Assembly: GCF_910592395.1 (NCBI RefSeq) | Contig: NC_088317.1 | Coordinates: 4,342,001 to 4,406,000 of the forward strand | Direction of reading: 5' to 3' | Source: Lineus longissimus | Taxonomy: Eukaryota; Nemertea; Pilidiophora; Heteronemertea; Lineidae | DNA: 64,000 nucleotides | Part shown: piece after piece, positions 25,940 through 39,245 of the stretch | Layout of the letters: each line of letters opens with the position of its first letter | How positions within the stretch are numbered: position 1 is the first letter of the stretch | The notes under the pieces: generated by a model | What the model was told of the DNA's origin: nothing | What the model saw: only the letters and a program-made list of their open reading frames with translations | Databases searched by the model: none | Made by a program: the position numbers and the translations under genes

Positions 25940-26929
25940 GTAGGAAGAGTGTTCATCGGTCGATTCAAGAGCCCTATAGTCCGGTGTAACTTTCATCGGA
26001 TAGATGGCCACAGTTGCGCATGTCATAGTTCATTTCCTCACGTGATGAGAAGTTTATAGGCCCTGAAAGACAATCTTCCGGTACTGAAACGTTAGGCCTT
26101 GAACAAAAGCTACTATTTCAAGGGAAACCTAAACTGCTATTGGGGATGCTACCCAACCTTCCAGACCTCGGTATTGTAGCCCCAGCCCACATTGTTTCTT
26201 AAATTTGCCAAATTCGTGCCCAGGCAAAGCCAAGTAACAGTGTCATGCTGCAGCACAGCTATTTATTCTGGCAAATTACGCCTGAGTAGGGTATTTGTTC
26301 TTTATGTGTAGTTAGTGTGTCACCAGTTAGTCCTTTCAGGAATATTGCCACGGTTTGCTTGTCAGTTTTATAGATGGCAGTCGAGTAGTTTGAATGCAAC
26401 ATTCTCTGTTTTCAGCTTGGCAATGATAAGATGCAGTTCCATAGATGTCTTTAGTTTCAGCAGAGCCATATAGATGGACATAGAGATGGTGTTGAATATA
26501 ACTGCTTTTCGGATGTATTCGAAGCACTGGTCATTGCATTCAACAAAGTCATTGTGTTATCTATGTCAGCTTTAGTTCCTGACTATCGCAATAGATTTCT
26601 CCGTACAGCCTGACACGGATTATCAATCAGATGGTCGCATCTATACTCTAATAAAAATACAATATTAAATGCCATTTTGATAAATGTCATTTTTGACATA
26701 ACGGGGAGAATTTGAAGCGTTATTTACGAGGAAATCAGTTTGCTTATACTGCAGAATTTATTTGAAAAGCGCTGCGTTATCTGACAAATGAAGGATCGGT
26801 TATTTTCTGTCTCATGACAGAAGTGGGTGCTGCTGTTTTGAAATTTGAACTGGTTATGCCCAAGAAAAGTTTTTCCAGGAATAAAGAAGGGCATGGTACT
26901 GATACTAATTTTAAAAGCTTTGCTGAAAG

Positions 26930-27010
26930 GAGCTGCTTTGGACTAGTGGATCGGACAGCTCGGACCCTTGTTCAAACCCCACGGTCAGAAAATTCATGGT
27001 GCAGAATGGA
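26930..27010 (+). repeat. tRNA-like SINE fragment
   Basis: It contains CTAGTGGATCGGACAGCTCGGACCCTTGTTCAAACCCCACGG in pieces, with a B-box-like TTGTTCAAACCCC. It resembles the head of the copy at 30735-30960 (CCCTGGTTCGATCCCCACAG). It is probably a fragment of a tRNA-derived SINE. Confidence 0.45.
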
Positions 27011-28127
27011 GCTGATTGGCCAGTAACCTCTCTGGTCAGATGTAGTATTGTTCCAGATTCGCTTCTTTCCAGATGAGTACCTCTTGCAGTGAATTGCCTG
27101 AACTTCGCTGAGTAATAGCATCAGCCTCTGTTGAATCTGACATCACGAAGGACAAGATGTCAGCAATATCAAGGCCGACCACATAAGTCATTCATTTTGT
27201 GTCCCCACAACAGTGCTCCCTGACTGGCATGATTTGCCTGTTAGTCCTATCCATCCCATGCATCACATCATATCATTGTAGCTATTCCATGTTTTTGCCT
27301 CTTAATAGTTCACGTCTGAACCGTACTGCCTTGACATTCCTATATAAAAGAATCATGAAATCATCTGTCATCCTCCTATTAGTGAAAAAAAAGTTGTTTT
27401 GCAAACGATTTTTGCAGCTGTGCAGTGACAGTTTACTTCCGTAATTACCAGCATGTCAGGTACTTTGGCTCTTCTCGTTAAGATCGAGAAAAAACACGTT
27501 ATGAAGAATATATTATGGATAATTAATGTTCTTGGATGTAATGGGGTGGCTCTTCGGATTATCAAGGATCAATGGGGAAATTTTAATCTTGGGGCAATTT
27601 GTAGGTAATGGCCTTATCGGATAGTCTTGGAGAAGGGGAAGTGGTTCTTATTCTAAAGTAGCATTCGATGACAGCATCGAACATGTCAATTTGGGTGGGG
27701 CGTAGCTAGGGGGGGGGCGAATGCCCCCAAGAAGTCACCAAATATTGTGTTTTTGGACCATAACAGTAAGTAAGAAACTATCTGTCCTCTACAATGACAT
27801 GGCAAAGCGAATCCTTGCTGTGTTTCATGGTGACAGTAATGACCTCACTTACGAATGTGGGGTTAACCTCCCGATATGTTCCAAAAATAATGTTTCCGTG
27901 GCAACGGAGCAACAATGACTGGCCCGGAAGTTGCGTTCATTGTTGAGGAGAGCGATATGATTGTACCTAACTTTGATCGATCATGTGTAGGGGATGGACA
28001 TTGTTGACGTTGTCTGAGTCGTTGAGCGTAAAATCCTTAGATCCTCGATCATCAAATGAAGGGCTGGTAGTATGTTTTAGTGGTTTCATATATATGTGAT
28101 GGTTACTGGAAGGAAGGAGTCTCATGG

Positions 28128-28226
28128 ATGACTTTGATGAATCCTACCAACTTGTTGTTGTTGTTTGTGGCGTCTGCAACTGTAATCTGTGCAGCTTCGA
28201 TTGGCAGGGTTGGAGAAGTTGCCCTG
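28128..28226 (+). other. Possible first coding exon with signal peptide (weak)
   Basis: An ATG opens 33 codons ending at CTG|GTAAAT in phase 0. The peptide begins MTLMNPTNLLLLFVASATVI and then CAASIG. It has the hydrophobic core and small residues expected of a secretory signal peptide. No second exon is identified, a SINE-like fragment follows closely, and short hydrophobic frames arise by chance. A nested secreted-peptide gene is possible but unsupported beyond this. Confidence 0.12.
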
Positions 28227-28359
28227 GTAAATTTAAACAGCCATCCTGAGGAGCATTCAAAACCAAACCTGGCCTGAGGGATAGCTGCAGTGGAAACATC
28301 AGCGCCTATTACCTCAGAAGTCCCAGGTTCAATTCCAAATCAGTCCTACTTTACCCATA

Positions 28360-28440
28360 AGATGGGGGAAACTCATAGACTAGTGGTTAACTCTGCTGGC
28401 TACCCCTCAATAGGACCCAGGTCCAGTCTTGGGGATTATC
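28360..28440 (+). repeat. tRNA-like SINE head fragment
   Basis: ACTAGTGGTTAACTCTGCTGG followed by CTACCCCTCAATAGG and a degenerate GACCCAGGTCCAGTC resembles the reverse complement of the heads at 30150-30240 and 43860-43930. It looks like a diverged copy of the same SINE family in plus orientation. Confidence 0.45.
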
Positions 28441-30024
28441 CTTGGGGAAGTACTCATTCAGAAACTGCGACTGCAAAATTCAGTCAGTCTATGCCGAGGA
28501 CTGTTCTAACACCACCATTCATCGGCTTTGAGACATTGGTTAGAAATCCAACATGTGTAAGTTTCATTCGAAGCATTCTAAAAGCCGCCCTTAATCATCC
28601 ATCCTGCTTCCTCATCTCGGGAGTAGCGATCAAACAACTTCAAAGCTGATGTATCTTTCCTGTCACCAGACACGAAGACAAACTAATTACTTTGCACTAA
28701 TTGGTGAAGCGAACAGTAAATTTAATTACCTTCACTTTCTCGCTAAGTGCCGACTCAGGAAATGGCTGGAAAGTTTCCATATGGGCTCATGTAGTGCCCA
28801 TTTGTGGAGAAAAACATCTGAGGTCACTTGATTGGGAAGTAATTTCAAGGTCAGGTGACTTGCGGATGATCAATAATCACCAGACTCCCAGGGAAGCATG
28901 GTGGCAGATTGGAAGAATTGGAACAGTTGTGGGTTCGAAAGGCATCAAAGTTCAGTTAAAATGTTAAAAATTAAGGACAAAAACGTTCATCAGAATTCCT
29001 GAAGGAAGACAGAAGATTGCAAAATTGCATAATTTCTCTTCTCCTTGCCTAAACATGTTGCGAAAGCATTCTAATTACTGCTGGTATTGATTCCCACGAG
29101 TGTCATCTATCTTTGGGAAGATCGGTCCGATCCATTCCCGATTCCTCCCATGGCATATTGATCCTTGTTCGGTTCAGTCTGGTGGACGGAGCTAATCGGG
29201 GAATGATCGCAAGAAGATTGGCTGAGATCCACAGGATGTCTAGGAATGGTGTCCCCAGTGGGGTCGTGTACTTCTGAAGAACTCCCTGTAGAAGAGTCTC
29301 CCAAGAAACTCTGACAGAGACGGTCTCGTACATTTATTTACTTGCATTTATCCTCCTACACATGACCTGAACCAGAATTATTTCATGTTGTTAACCGACC
29401 CTGCTTGTGCTGGCCTCCATTTTGAGAGACTCCGGTGACACACACTATTGGCGTAGAATTGTTTGAGAAAGAACTTGTTTGTGCGGACTTGGAATTCTTT
29501 CCATCAACACCATCTCAACAGCTTCTGCATTGCATACGAGACAGAAATTTCCCAAGCATCTTTTGAAAGAAAGAAAGCGTAATAACACCCAAAGGAAATT
29601 GGTAGAAAAAGTAAATTACGCATGTTGCATCATTACGCCCAAGGAATTCATCTGTGGCGTTATTACACCACGACAAGTTATTAAGCGTAATGAAGTGACC
29701 ATAGAGGGAGCAAAAACAAACTGATTGGGCAAGATTATTACCATGGTTATAAGAAACAATCTGCATAGATTACCGCTGGCCCTATTCCCAGATCAAGTGG
29801 TGACGATAAAACATATAAACTATCGGCTCTTTCTAAAATATCGCATCGGATAGGTGGTGATGTTTGGTAATAATTTGGTGTAATCAATGACAGGAAAATA
29901 ATGTTAGGTGACAGTGATGAATTTTTCAATTCATGAAGAAGCAGTTCCTTGCCGTACAGAATTACTCAAAGTGATCTTATCCCAGCATTCTGGTCTTGAC
30001 TTTGCAAGCTACTCATATTTTTCA

Positions 30025-30250
30025 CTTGCTCGGGTCTTTTGCTTGCCCGACACCAGACACAAGGATTCTTGGTTTTATGTCTCCTTCGAAGGACTGTAAA
30101 GAGCCAGGAATTTTAGGTCCTTGAAAGCCACGATGCTTCATCCAGAAATGCAATCTGGGGTTCCGCCCACCGGAATCGAACCCAGGCCCTATTGCGTGGT
30201 AGCCAGCAGTGTTCACCACTAGGCAATGAGACTCCTCAAGATGGTCACCC
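30025..30250 (-). repeat. tRNA-derived SINE-like element, copy A
   Basis: On the minus strand it reads TGGTGAACACTGCTGGCTAC, then a B-box-like GGGTTCGATTCCGGTGGG. A body follows that matches 43715-43935 (shared GGTTTTA, CTCCTTCGAAGGACTGT/CTTTGGAAGGACTGT, CCTTGAAAGCCAC). The A- and B-box-like spacing and two full-length copies support a tRNA-derived SINE family. Confidence 0.65.
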
Positions 30251-30734
30251 CATGACATCAAAACAAATTCTCACCATAATTCAGCACCATACAGCCATGT
30301 CACTCAGAAATCCACAAAATCAATTTGAATTTTCAATCTACAACCAGTGTCTCCCCAATCGTGGTTTACCACAGTTCATTATGTATAGCCCATGGTCCTT
30401 CTGCTGATACTTTAAACCTGTGGCTGTACCATCAAGAAAATTACCCGCCCTGGGAAGTCTCCTGCATCCAGTTGCTTCAATCAACTGGAGGATATTGTCA
30501 TATTTTGTATGGTGTATTTTGAGACGGGCACTTTGTTATGGAAGTGGTGGAGATATTGGTTTGGTGTCGAGGGATATCAGCGACATTGGCTCAGGAAGTG
30601 ATAGCCATTTGGATAAACTTTCAAAGTGATTGGTTTTGTGATACCGCCTATCAACAGAACCAGTGACATTTGGCTCAAATCAAGGACTAAGAAATTGGTA
30701 TTTTGGGGTAATTGGCTCTGGATTGGATACCCAG

Positions 30735-30960
30735 GATGTGATAGCCATTTGAGGAGCTGCTGTGGTCTATTGGCTCGCACACTCGACGAGTGACCAATAG
30801 ACTCCCTGGTTCGATCCCCACAGTCAGTGTGAGACTCTAGGCAAGTCTCTTTGTCTAACTGGCCTGGTGTATAAATGGGTACCGGTCGCAAATGGTCAGG
30901 TTGTGCCACTAGTAGCTTATCTGAGGTCTACTGAAAAGTTTATGGGTAGACCAGGGTTTA
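30735..30960 (+). repeat. tRNA-derived SINE-like element, second family
   Basis: The head contains GTGGTCTATTGGCTCGCACAC and the B-box-like CCTGGTTCGATCCCCAC. The tail contains TATAAATGGGTACCGGTC, TAGCTTATCTGAGGTCTACTG and TAGACCAGGGTTTAAG. Tail-like pieces recur at 49640-49740 (plus) and 40300-40410 (minus), and a head-like piece at 26930-27010. Confidence 0.6.
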
Positions 30961-33339
30961 AGTTTTAAGTCAGATGAAAACTATACCATGGTTGATATCA
31001 GACTATCAAAAAAGTAACTCTTAGCCTCATGAGGCTGGAGGCTTGCAAATTTGACTTTCAACATGAGAGACTTACAACCTTGAATGAGCAGTGATTTTCA
31101 TTGTAGAAAGGAGCCTTTGTCGTATGAAGACCTCGCACTGATCAGAATCCTATTCCAACAAACTGTTCACATTTCAAATTCTATATCGAAGTGATTTCCC
31201 AAACGGAATGAAAATTTCAGTCATTTTCGTCTCTACGTCCTGATTTCTTCCCCAAGGGATGAATTCACATACCCACGATGAATCAACATCATTATTGCTT
31301 CATCATTTCGCACAATAAAATCCTTTCCCGGCAAGAACTCGAGTATCAATATGAATCTCCTGAGGATATAGTTTTAGTCATATTGCAATGGTGTAAGAGT
31401 GTGTCGTAGCCCTTGTGGTGACAAAATTACATTCAAATTCAGAAATATGATGAGTATACCACTGGGGTATTTGGTTGAAATTGGTTTAGTCACAGCAGGA
31501 TGTGGTTCTCTCTCTGGTCTTCTGCACCAGATCTGGTCTTTTTGCACCAGGCAGCAGGTGCTATAAGCCAGATCAAAGAATAGATGCTGGTTTTCTTTTG
31601 CTCCAGCCAATGACTATTTGGGCTCAGTTGCAGTGTCCTTGAATAATTTCGAAAAAGGGTCATCACTGCCAAAATATTCTGTTGCGCTCTAACCAAAACC
31701 CCTCCTTGAAGCATATGTCAGTCATTCTGCAATCAAGCCTTTCTTCTGTCACAACATTTTTCTACTAGGAACACAGACAAATTAGAACCTCTATAATTCT
31801 TGCATGTCGGACACAAATATGTATGAAATGCCTCATCCCACCGGCACTGTTAACTGAATTAGATCAGGACACCGTCTGACCATAAAGTTAATTCGCTGGG
31901 TATGTCATGCATCGGAAACGAAGCTTCGTGCTCTGTTAATGTCCCTGATGATGTTGGGCGAACACTTGGCAATTCCAGCCAATCTTTTGGTACTAGTTTG
32001 AATTGGCAGAATTTTCGCATTATTACCATGAGATTATCCATAAAGAGTTCCAGTGTTACCAGAATGTGGTGTGGATTTGACTTTCCAAATGCTTTCAGAG
32101 CAAAAGATTGATGTCGATTGATAAAGTGGATTTGGGCAACTCAAAGATGATGTATGTTTCAAGATGGAAAATGACCTGTTGAATACTCGGACATCATCCA
32201 TTTGGGGATGGACCATTAGCCGTCTGGCCTGGCAATACCTGCGTACGAACAATGAAGTAAATAATGGGCGTCCATCGAGACGTTCACAACATCGATAACA
32301 GCCGGCTGGCGGACGATATTTTCTGTATTTGGTTGGCGGCCAAGAGGTATATGGTGATGGTTATATATGAGAGATCAGAGTAAGACCAAAGTGTGTTGTT
32401 GGCCATAAGGATTGGGAGTCCACCACAGGTTAGTGGCCATCAGTGCAGAGTCTTTCAGACACCAGATCCAACAGGCCATGCACTTGTAAAGGCCCTATTT
32501 GGTTTGGGATTCTGAAGAGGTTTTTCTCTTAGCTGTAAAACCACTCTGGCTTGCATATTTGTTTTGGCTGAAAAATCTTCAAAAGGTTCTTCAGTGCTCA
32601 AAAACCTTTACTTTGTTAAGAGTGTGGCGTACTAACCGGTCCAACGGATGCAAAGACATGTAAATTACCAAAATGTCCCTAATAATATCGCAATATATCA
32701 TTTTGATCAGCTGCCGTGTATAGATCAACCCAATCTTCGAGTGCTATTCTTGATTACTCATTCATACCATAATAAATATTAAATTCCGTCTCGCTTGCAT
32801 GAATTGTGGGTATTCTTCACTAATGAATCGCTGATATTTTTAAAGAATTTCACATCGAAATTGGTGGGCGTTCTATCCATTCATCTCATAAAGTTTTTTT
32901 TCAGCTCAAATTGGCTCTACTGATTAAAATTTATTTCTTAGAGATATCGTGTTGCTCCCATTGAACTCTGTAAAGAATGTTTCAATCGTCTTGCTCGTGT
33001 TGGTGTGAAAGCTTTTTGGTAAAATTGACTTCATATAAAGAAGTTGTTTTTGGATTGAAAGGAATTCACCCAAATGGTGCAACAGCCCATGATATCATGC
33101 ATCATAGTCGTACTAAAACTCTCGATGGTGCAGCTCAAATATGGTCAAAACCCGAGCTGGAGGTGTGACTTTTGGCGTAACCCAAGAACAGATGTGTTGA
33201 TTCTTTCCGACTCCGTCACAGATGTACCTGTTGCTCTAAAAAGCAACCTCTTTGACAAACAAGGAACGACCGCATTCTGAAAAAATATCATACACCTCGA
33301 GTGCGGATGCTGGAGAATTGGCTTCAGTGCTACTTGGCT

Positions 33340-33990
33340 CGTAAACATCTTCAAAGGAACCGTCACAGAGCGGAGGCTATTTTTCTCGCTCTGTCGTAGA
33401 TCAAGCAGATGATGTTGTATTTCTTCCAACGCAATCGCGGCATATTGCTTCGACGTAAGCTAGGATTTTATCACGGTTTCTAAGGCGCTTTAAAAAATGA
33501 TGTCATTATCTGAGCTGATGTGAGTCTCTAGAGCTATGAGGTCACGTTGGGTCGTTGTCACTCTAGATGGTTCTTTGAAAAATATTTTATAGTTCAAATG
33601 CTCAGTTACGAAATTCTATGCCGAGGCAATTTTTTCAGCACTTTGTCGTTGATCAAGCAGATGATGTCATTTCTTTCAACGCAATCAGGGCATATTTCTT
33701 TCAACATAAGTTGGGATTTTATCGTGATTTCTAAGGAGAGGTTTTAGATTTATTCCGTCATTAGAGCTAATGAGTCTTCGGTGCCGTGAGGTCATTCGGG
33801 GTAACTGGCGCTCAGATGGTTTCCCCTTTACCTGATATAGCTCGCAATTACTCTGTTTTGCAGCTTCGAGCTGAAGCTAGACAATGTCCTATCTTTTAAT
33901 GCAATCAGGGCATATCACTTCCAAAGTAAGCTAGGATTTTATCACGGTGTCTAAGGAGCGGTTAAAAAATTATCTCTTCCATTAGATCAA
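33340..33990. repeat. About 230-250-bp tandem repeat, nearly 3 diverged copies
   Basis: The block AACGCAATC(A/G)(C/G)GGCATAT followed by TAAGCTAGGATTTTATCACGG and TCTAAGG occurs at about 33428, 33677 and 33898. The first two copies also share GATCAAGCAGATGATGT upstream, and all share TGAG(T)CTNT and GAGGTCA blocks downstream. It is diverged and non-coding. Confidence 0.75.
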
Positions 33991-35249
33991 ATGAGAGTCT
34001 TTGGCATAAAAAGGATATTTTTCGTAAATTGTGTCAACTGGTTGCCAAATGTTCAGGTAAACCACTGTCAACCACCAATTTTTTTTTCGGCCCTTCAAAT
34101 CTCATGGTTTTTTCAAGTACATGTAGCCTAGAATTGCTGTTTTAAAGATATTTTTTGATTGGAAAAACCTCAAGGTATTTCATAATTCCCCAAAGAATAA
34201 CCTTTTTCAGATCACAAAAGTAACAAGGGGAAAATATTTTGCAGTTTATGGTGCCATTGACTGCCTGATATCGTGACTCAACAGATAAGAGCTATTCGGG
34301 TGTTTCGCAGTCAAATCTAGCATGTCATTGGGCGTTCGGTTTGCATCGTAAGCCAATCGGTCATATCAAATGGCCTGTTGCTGTTTGCCAAGTGTCGCTT
34401 TGTCATGAATCTTTCATGAAATGAGGTTGTGATGCCGATAGTGTCGTCGTGCTCAGCTTGGTTGAAGTACTTGGCAATATCGGCGATGGTGGATTGGGGT
34501 AGGATTGCTATGACTTGGACTGGGATGTTGTGGGATCAAATCGACCGTTGCATGATTGTTTCTCTCCTTGAGCAAGACGTTTTATTGAGCTTCTTACCAA
34601 TTTGGGCCCTAGCTCCTCCTATAGTCTCCCTTTAACGTGAATGGGGGAGTTAAACTATTGGAACAGCAGGAAATCCTCCAGTGGGGTGCGAATACTGCCC
34701 AGAAAAGCCTGACGGTTTCTCTCAATTGATTGGTCTATGGTCGTAATTGACTCCTGACCAATCAATCAATGAGTTCGCTTTGGTCTGTTATTGTATCGTA
34801 TGACTCCAAAATTGATCAAATCAGATCAAATGGTCGCTTTTGGCCTGAGATAACACTAGCGCATGCCAACTCACCGCTACAAAAGCCAGCAACAATTAGC
34901 TAATTATCGTAGGGCAGGTCAATAATGTCTAAAAAGACCCCCTCAGAGATCATATCGACTTGTGTCCAATAGCCAAGGGCAATGAGGTCTAAGTACACGT
35001 CCTCTTTCAATCGTTTAATGCATTTTTTGAGTGATACCGTGAGCCATGCCAGCAGGTTCATTGCCCGAGCATTCATGCGACGTATCGATTGAATAACGTC
35101 TGGGAAAAAAATGTGTTCAATACCAGGCATCGTTGTTCTATTTGCTGTTCCAACAGCTTCAATTTTTGGCTAATCAGGCTGAAATTGGTTACATTGGTTA
35201 ATTTCAAATCTTCTACCCTGTCAAAGACATTCCAATCAGAACACCTTGA

Positions 35250-35660
35250 TAAAAAATCCTTTTCATGGATAATTCGATAACTTCTGCAAGTGCCGTGCAT
35301 TCATGAAACACCTTGATGTAATACTTTCGGCAAGAGCCCTGCATCGAATCGTTAAATCCTTTTCATCAAACACTTTGATTCGATACTTTATACAAGACCC
35401 CTGCATCAAATCATTTAAATCCTTTTCATCAAACACCTTTATTCGATTCTTTATACAAGACCCCTGCATCAAACCGTTAAAATCCTTTTCATCAAACACC
35501 TTTATTTGACTCTTTTTACAAGACCACTGCATCAAACCGTTAAAATCCTTTTCATCAAACACCTTTATTCGATTCTTTATACAAGACCACTGCATCAAAC
35601 CGTTAAAATCCTTTTCATCAAACACCTTTATTTGATTCTTTATAGAAGAGCCAAACATCA
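35250..35660. repeat. 63-bp tandem repeat, about 6 copies
   Basis: AAATCCTTTTCATCAAACACC recurs at about 35354, 35417, 35480, 35543 and 35606, with a degenerate copy near 35257. Units are 63 bp with no visible indels in the main copies. The minus strand therefore stays open for 132 codons as 21-residue repeats (core IKVFDEKDFNGLMQ). No splice sites or start context support translation. Confidence 0.92.
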
Positions 35661-37809
35661 AAGTGTTACTTTCTCAATGTCAAACGGGCCGTAATTCCTA
35701 ATCAAAGTTCAAAGAAACGTAGACCAATGCAATGAATGGTAAGGATTCATCGTCACGTTGAGAACGTAACTCAATTCGAATAAATGATGGTAGGCCATAG
35801 AGAGAGACGTGAATGTTCTCTCTAATGAATGTTCGTTCTAATGAGAAGAAACCTTAAAGCAATAACCGTCGCTGAAATCAACAAATGAAATTTCTCAATT
35901 CCCAAGAGGGGCTTGTATCGCTTTGATGAATAGCAGTGATTGGTATTAGCGTATGCAGATCTTGAGAAATCACCATTGATAGATTGCATGGATTATTCAG
36001 GTGGTTAACTGCAGGTACACTAATGATGCATTGTCACATCGGCAGGCACTGAGGTCATCAACAAGCTCGTCCCCTTGCTTGAAATAGACAACAGGTGGAA
36101 ATGACCTTAATCTTCGTTATTCCTAATGATTTTCTTCTTCTTGAGCGTTCTCTCGGCACTTGGAGAAGCCATTCTTCAGGGAGTTTATATTCCTCCTCCA
36201 AAGCATGTTGAGGGTTTACCTGCTACTACGATTAGGCACCGGCAAAATTGACCTCTCAATTCTGTGGAGAGTTTATATCAGCAACATGCAGCGCTGGTAC
36301 CCACAGCGCCAACCAGTCGAAAACTTTCACAAGATAGTATCTGACAGTCGACGGCAGTTAAGTTTGATGACTTCGGGTTTTTTAACGCGGTAATAGGACA
36401 GGAAATCGATAGGAAGTGTTCAAATCCCCTGTGCCCAATTATGATTCGTTGCCGGAAGATGCAATGCATACAAGTCGAGCGGATGTAGATTTTTCAGACG
36501 GTTTTGAATTTTTTCCTGTCGTACGTCGCTAAGTGAATCTAATTTCTACCCTTTAAGACCTGGTGATTTATTATCATGCCAATGGGATGTTCCGAGGTCT
36601 TTCACTCACACGCAGGGGGGCGATTACCTGGTAGTGGACTGCACCCTGTCAGTGTGTCCACATTTGATTTCCATTCCAGTAAATCATCAGATCTGACCAA
36701 ATCAATTCTGACACAACCATGCCAATATTTCAACATATGACAGTCTGTTGTCCAATCACAAATTAATATTTCATTCCAGGGACGTAGTGACAATTAGTGT
36801 CACAGATTATCCGATGGGACTGTTGCCCCGTAGTGGATTTCACCCTGTCCCTCGGTGCCCATTATTGATTGTCGTTAAACGTTGATAACTTGTACGATAG
36901 TTCTACATTGTTAATTGTATGGAGCGTTTGGCGTTATCAATGTAAGGCTAGCTAGCATTCATGTGCAGCTGGCTAGTCGTCGCGTCGGGCTAGCGATATT
37001 AGCCCATGTATGCGTCCATCTGCTGCTAGCGGATATCCGAGGTAACGTTTATAGAATATGGATGGAATAATTCTGGGAACTTGAGTTGACAAGTTCGGCT
37101 TAAGTTGTCTGCTCTGTGGAGCTTTGGAGTGTGAGTGTATGCTTGACACGTGTTCCTGTACGCTGAGCTATCTCAGCATGGAGAGTATCAGTATATTAGC
37201 TAGTTGGATGTAGATGGATACACTGTGCACTGTTGCTAAGTGTTTGTTTCTCGACAAGTAGGATAGCATTCTATTCATGTCAGAGGAGAATGGCTTTGAG
37301 ATTTCTTTCCAAAAGTGTGGATTAATTGCAGTTTTTGAGAGATTCAGTGATTGCGTATAGGATTTATTAGCAGTAGATGGATGCATCTATATGTCTTAGC
37401 CTAGCATGCTAGCATAGTTCTGCCGTGGATGTAAGTGACAGGTTTGGTTTATAATTGCCTTCGCGATTGATGGCTGATGTGTCAAAGTGGCGAATTGAAA
37501 TTGAAAAATTGCTTGAGAAGTTACTGGTGGAATGATATTCTGCTTTCAATATTTGCGTTTCTTGTTTGGAGTAGTAAAAGGTAAAATCGTAAGGCCGGAT
37601 GAGTTTGAAGTATCGGTCAGAAAAACGTTTGATGTTGGTACATTGTGGTGTCTTTTATGGTGTATTGTCTCTCATCGCACCATTATTCGTGGACACGTCT
37701 TTATTGGGCCATCTTGAAAATTCTTCGCCTGCTCATCGCGTGTCTCACATCACGATTCACACATTACCTGCTAGATGAATTTGTGGGGCTGTAGAGCTCA
37801 ATTATGAGA

Positions 37810-39245
37810 ACAATAAAGACCCGATGACAACATAATCTGTGGCGGACTAGCTATGATGGGTCAGGGGAGACCAGATGGTATTATGGGGGATTGGAGAGCC
37901 AGGCTTTATGGGTCGGAGGCCGGGACTGCCAAGGGTCCAGATTGGGGAAAAGTTAAGAACCGATGAGAACATTATCAGTGGGGGATCGACTAGCTATGAT
38001 GGGTCAGGTGAGACCAGATGGTCGTGTGGGGATTGAAGAACCTGGCTTTATGGGTCGGAGGCCAGGACTGCCAAGGGTCTAGATTGGGGGAAAGTTAAGA
38101 ACCGATGACAACATTATCAGCGGGGGATTGACTAGCTATGATGGTCAGGGGAGACTAGATGGTCGTATGGGGATTGAAGAGCCTGGCTTTATGGGTCGGA
38201 GGCTGGGACTGCCAAGGATCGAGATTGGGGGAAAGTTAAGAACCGATGACAACATTATCAGCGGGGGATCGACTAGCTATGATGGGTCAGGGGAGACCAG
38301 ATGGTCATATGGGGGATTGGAGGGCCAGGCTTTACTGGTCAGAGGCCGGGACTGCCAAGGGTCTAGATTGGGGGAAAGTTAAGAACCGATGACAACATTA
38401 TCAGCGGGGGATTGACTAGCTATGATGGTCAGGGGAGACTAGATGGTCGTGTGGGGATTGAAGAGCTTGGCTTTATGGGTCGGAGGCTGGGACTGCCAAG
38501 GATCAAGATTGGGGGAAAGTTAAGAACCGATGACAACATTATCAGCGGGGGATCGATTAGCTATGATGGGTCAGGGGAGACCAGATGGTCGTATGGGGGA
38601 TTGGAGGGCCAGGCTTTACTGGTCAGAGGCCGGGACTGCCAAGGGTCTAGATTGGGGGAAAGTTAAGAACCGATGACAACTTTATCAGTGGGGGATCGAC
38701 TAGCTATGATGGGTCAGGGGAGACCAGATGGTCGTATGGGGGATTGGAGAGCCAGGCTTTATGGGTCGGAGGCCGGGAATGCCAAGGGTCCAGATTGGGG
38801 GAAAGTTAAGAACCGATGACAACTTTATCAGTGGGGGATTGACTAGCTATGATGGGTCAGGGGAGACTAGATGGTAGTATGGGGATTGGAGAGCCTGGCT
38901 TTGTGGGTCAGAGGCCGGGACTGCCAAGGGTCCAGATTAGGGGAAAGTTAAGAACCGATGACAACTTTATCAGCGGGGGATTGACTAGCTATGATGGGTC
39001 AGGGGAGACTAGATGGTAGTATGGGGATTGGAGAGCCTGGCTTTGTGGGTCGGAGGGAACTACCAAGGGTGCAGTATTGGGTGGTAGGAAAGAAGAAGAC
39101 TGGTAAGAACAATAAAGGCCCGGTGATAACATTATCAGCGGCGGACCAGCTATGATGGGTCAGGAGACGAGGTGGAAGCATGGGGAATTGGAGAGCCTGG
39201 CTTTTTGGTCAGAGGGGACTACCAAGGGTGCTGTTCAGGGGATTG
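37810..39245. repeat. About 142-bp satellite-like array, 10 copies, with dimeric order
   Basis: The anchor AACCGATGAnAAC recurs at 38100, 38241, 38384, 38525, 38668, 38811 and 38953, with further copies on both sides. Units carry ACTAGCTATGATGG, CCAGATGG, CAGGCTTTA and GACTGCCAAGG. Spacings in the middle alternate 141/143 bp. The segments 38128-38382 and 38412-38666 are almost identical at 284 bp, indicating a two-unit higher-order repeat. The outermost copies share AACAATAAAGnCCCG, unlike the inner ones. Confidence 0.93.

Noticed and set aside
28360-30960. True tRNA genes at the B-box-like sequences
   Set aside because: The stems do not close into a cloverleaf as far as I can pair them, and the segments recur as dispersed repeats, so they are SINE heads.
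35263-35661. 21-residue repeat protein on the minus strand
   Set aside because: This is a consequence of the 63-bp array; no exon signals or upstream coding sequence.
36282-36341. Possible small Dlg exon (QHAALVPTAPTSRKLSQD) after TTTATATCAG
   Set aside because: A stop follows at 36342 and the only donor before it (ATA|GTATCT) is weak and gives phase 1, which does not fit the phase-0 neighbours.
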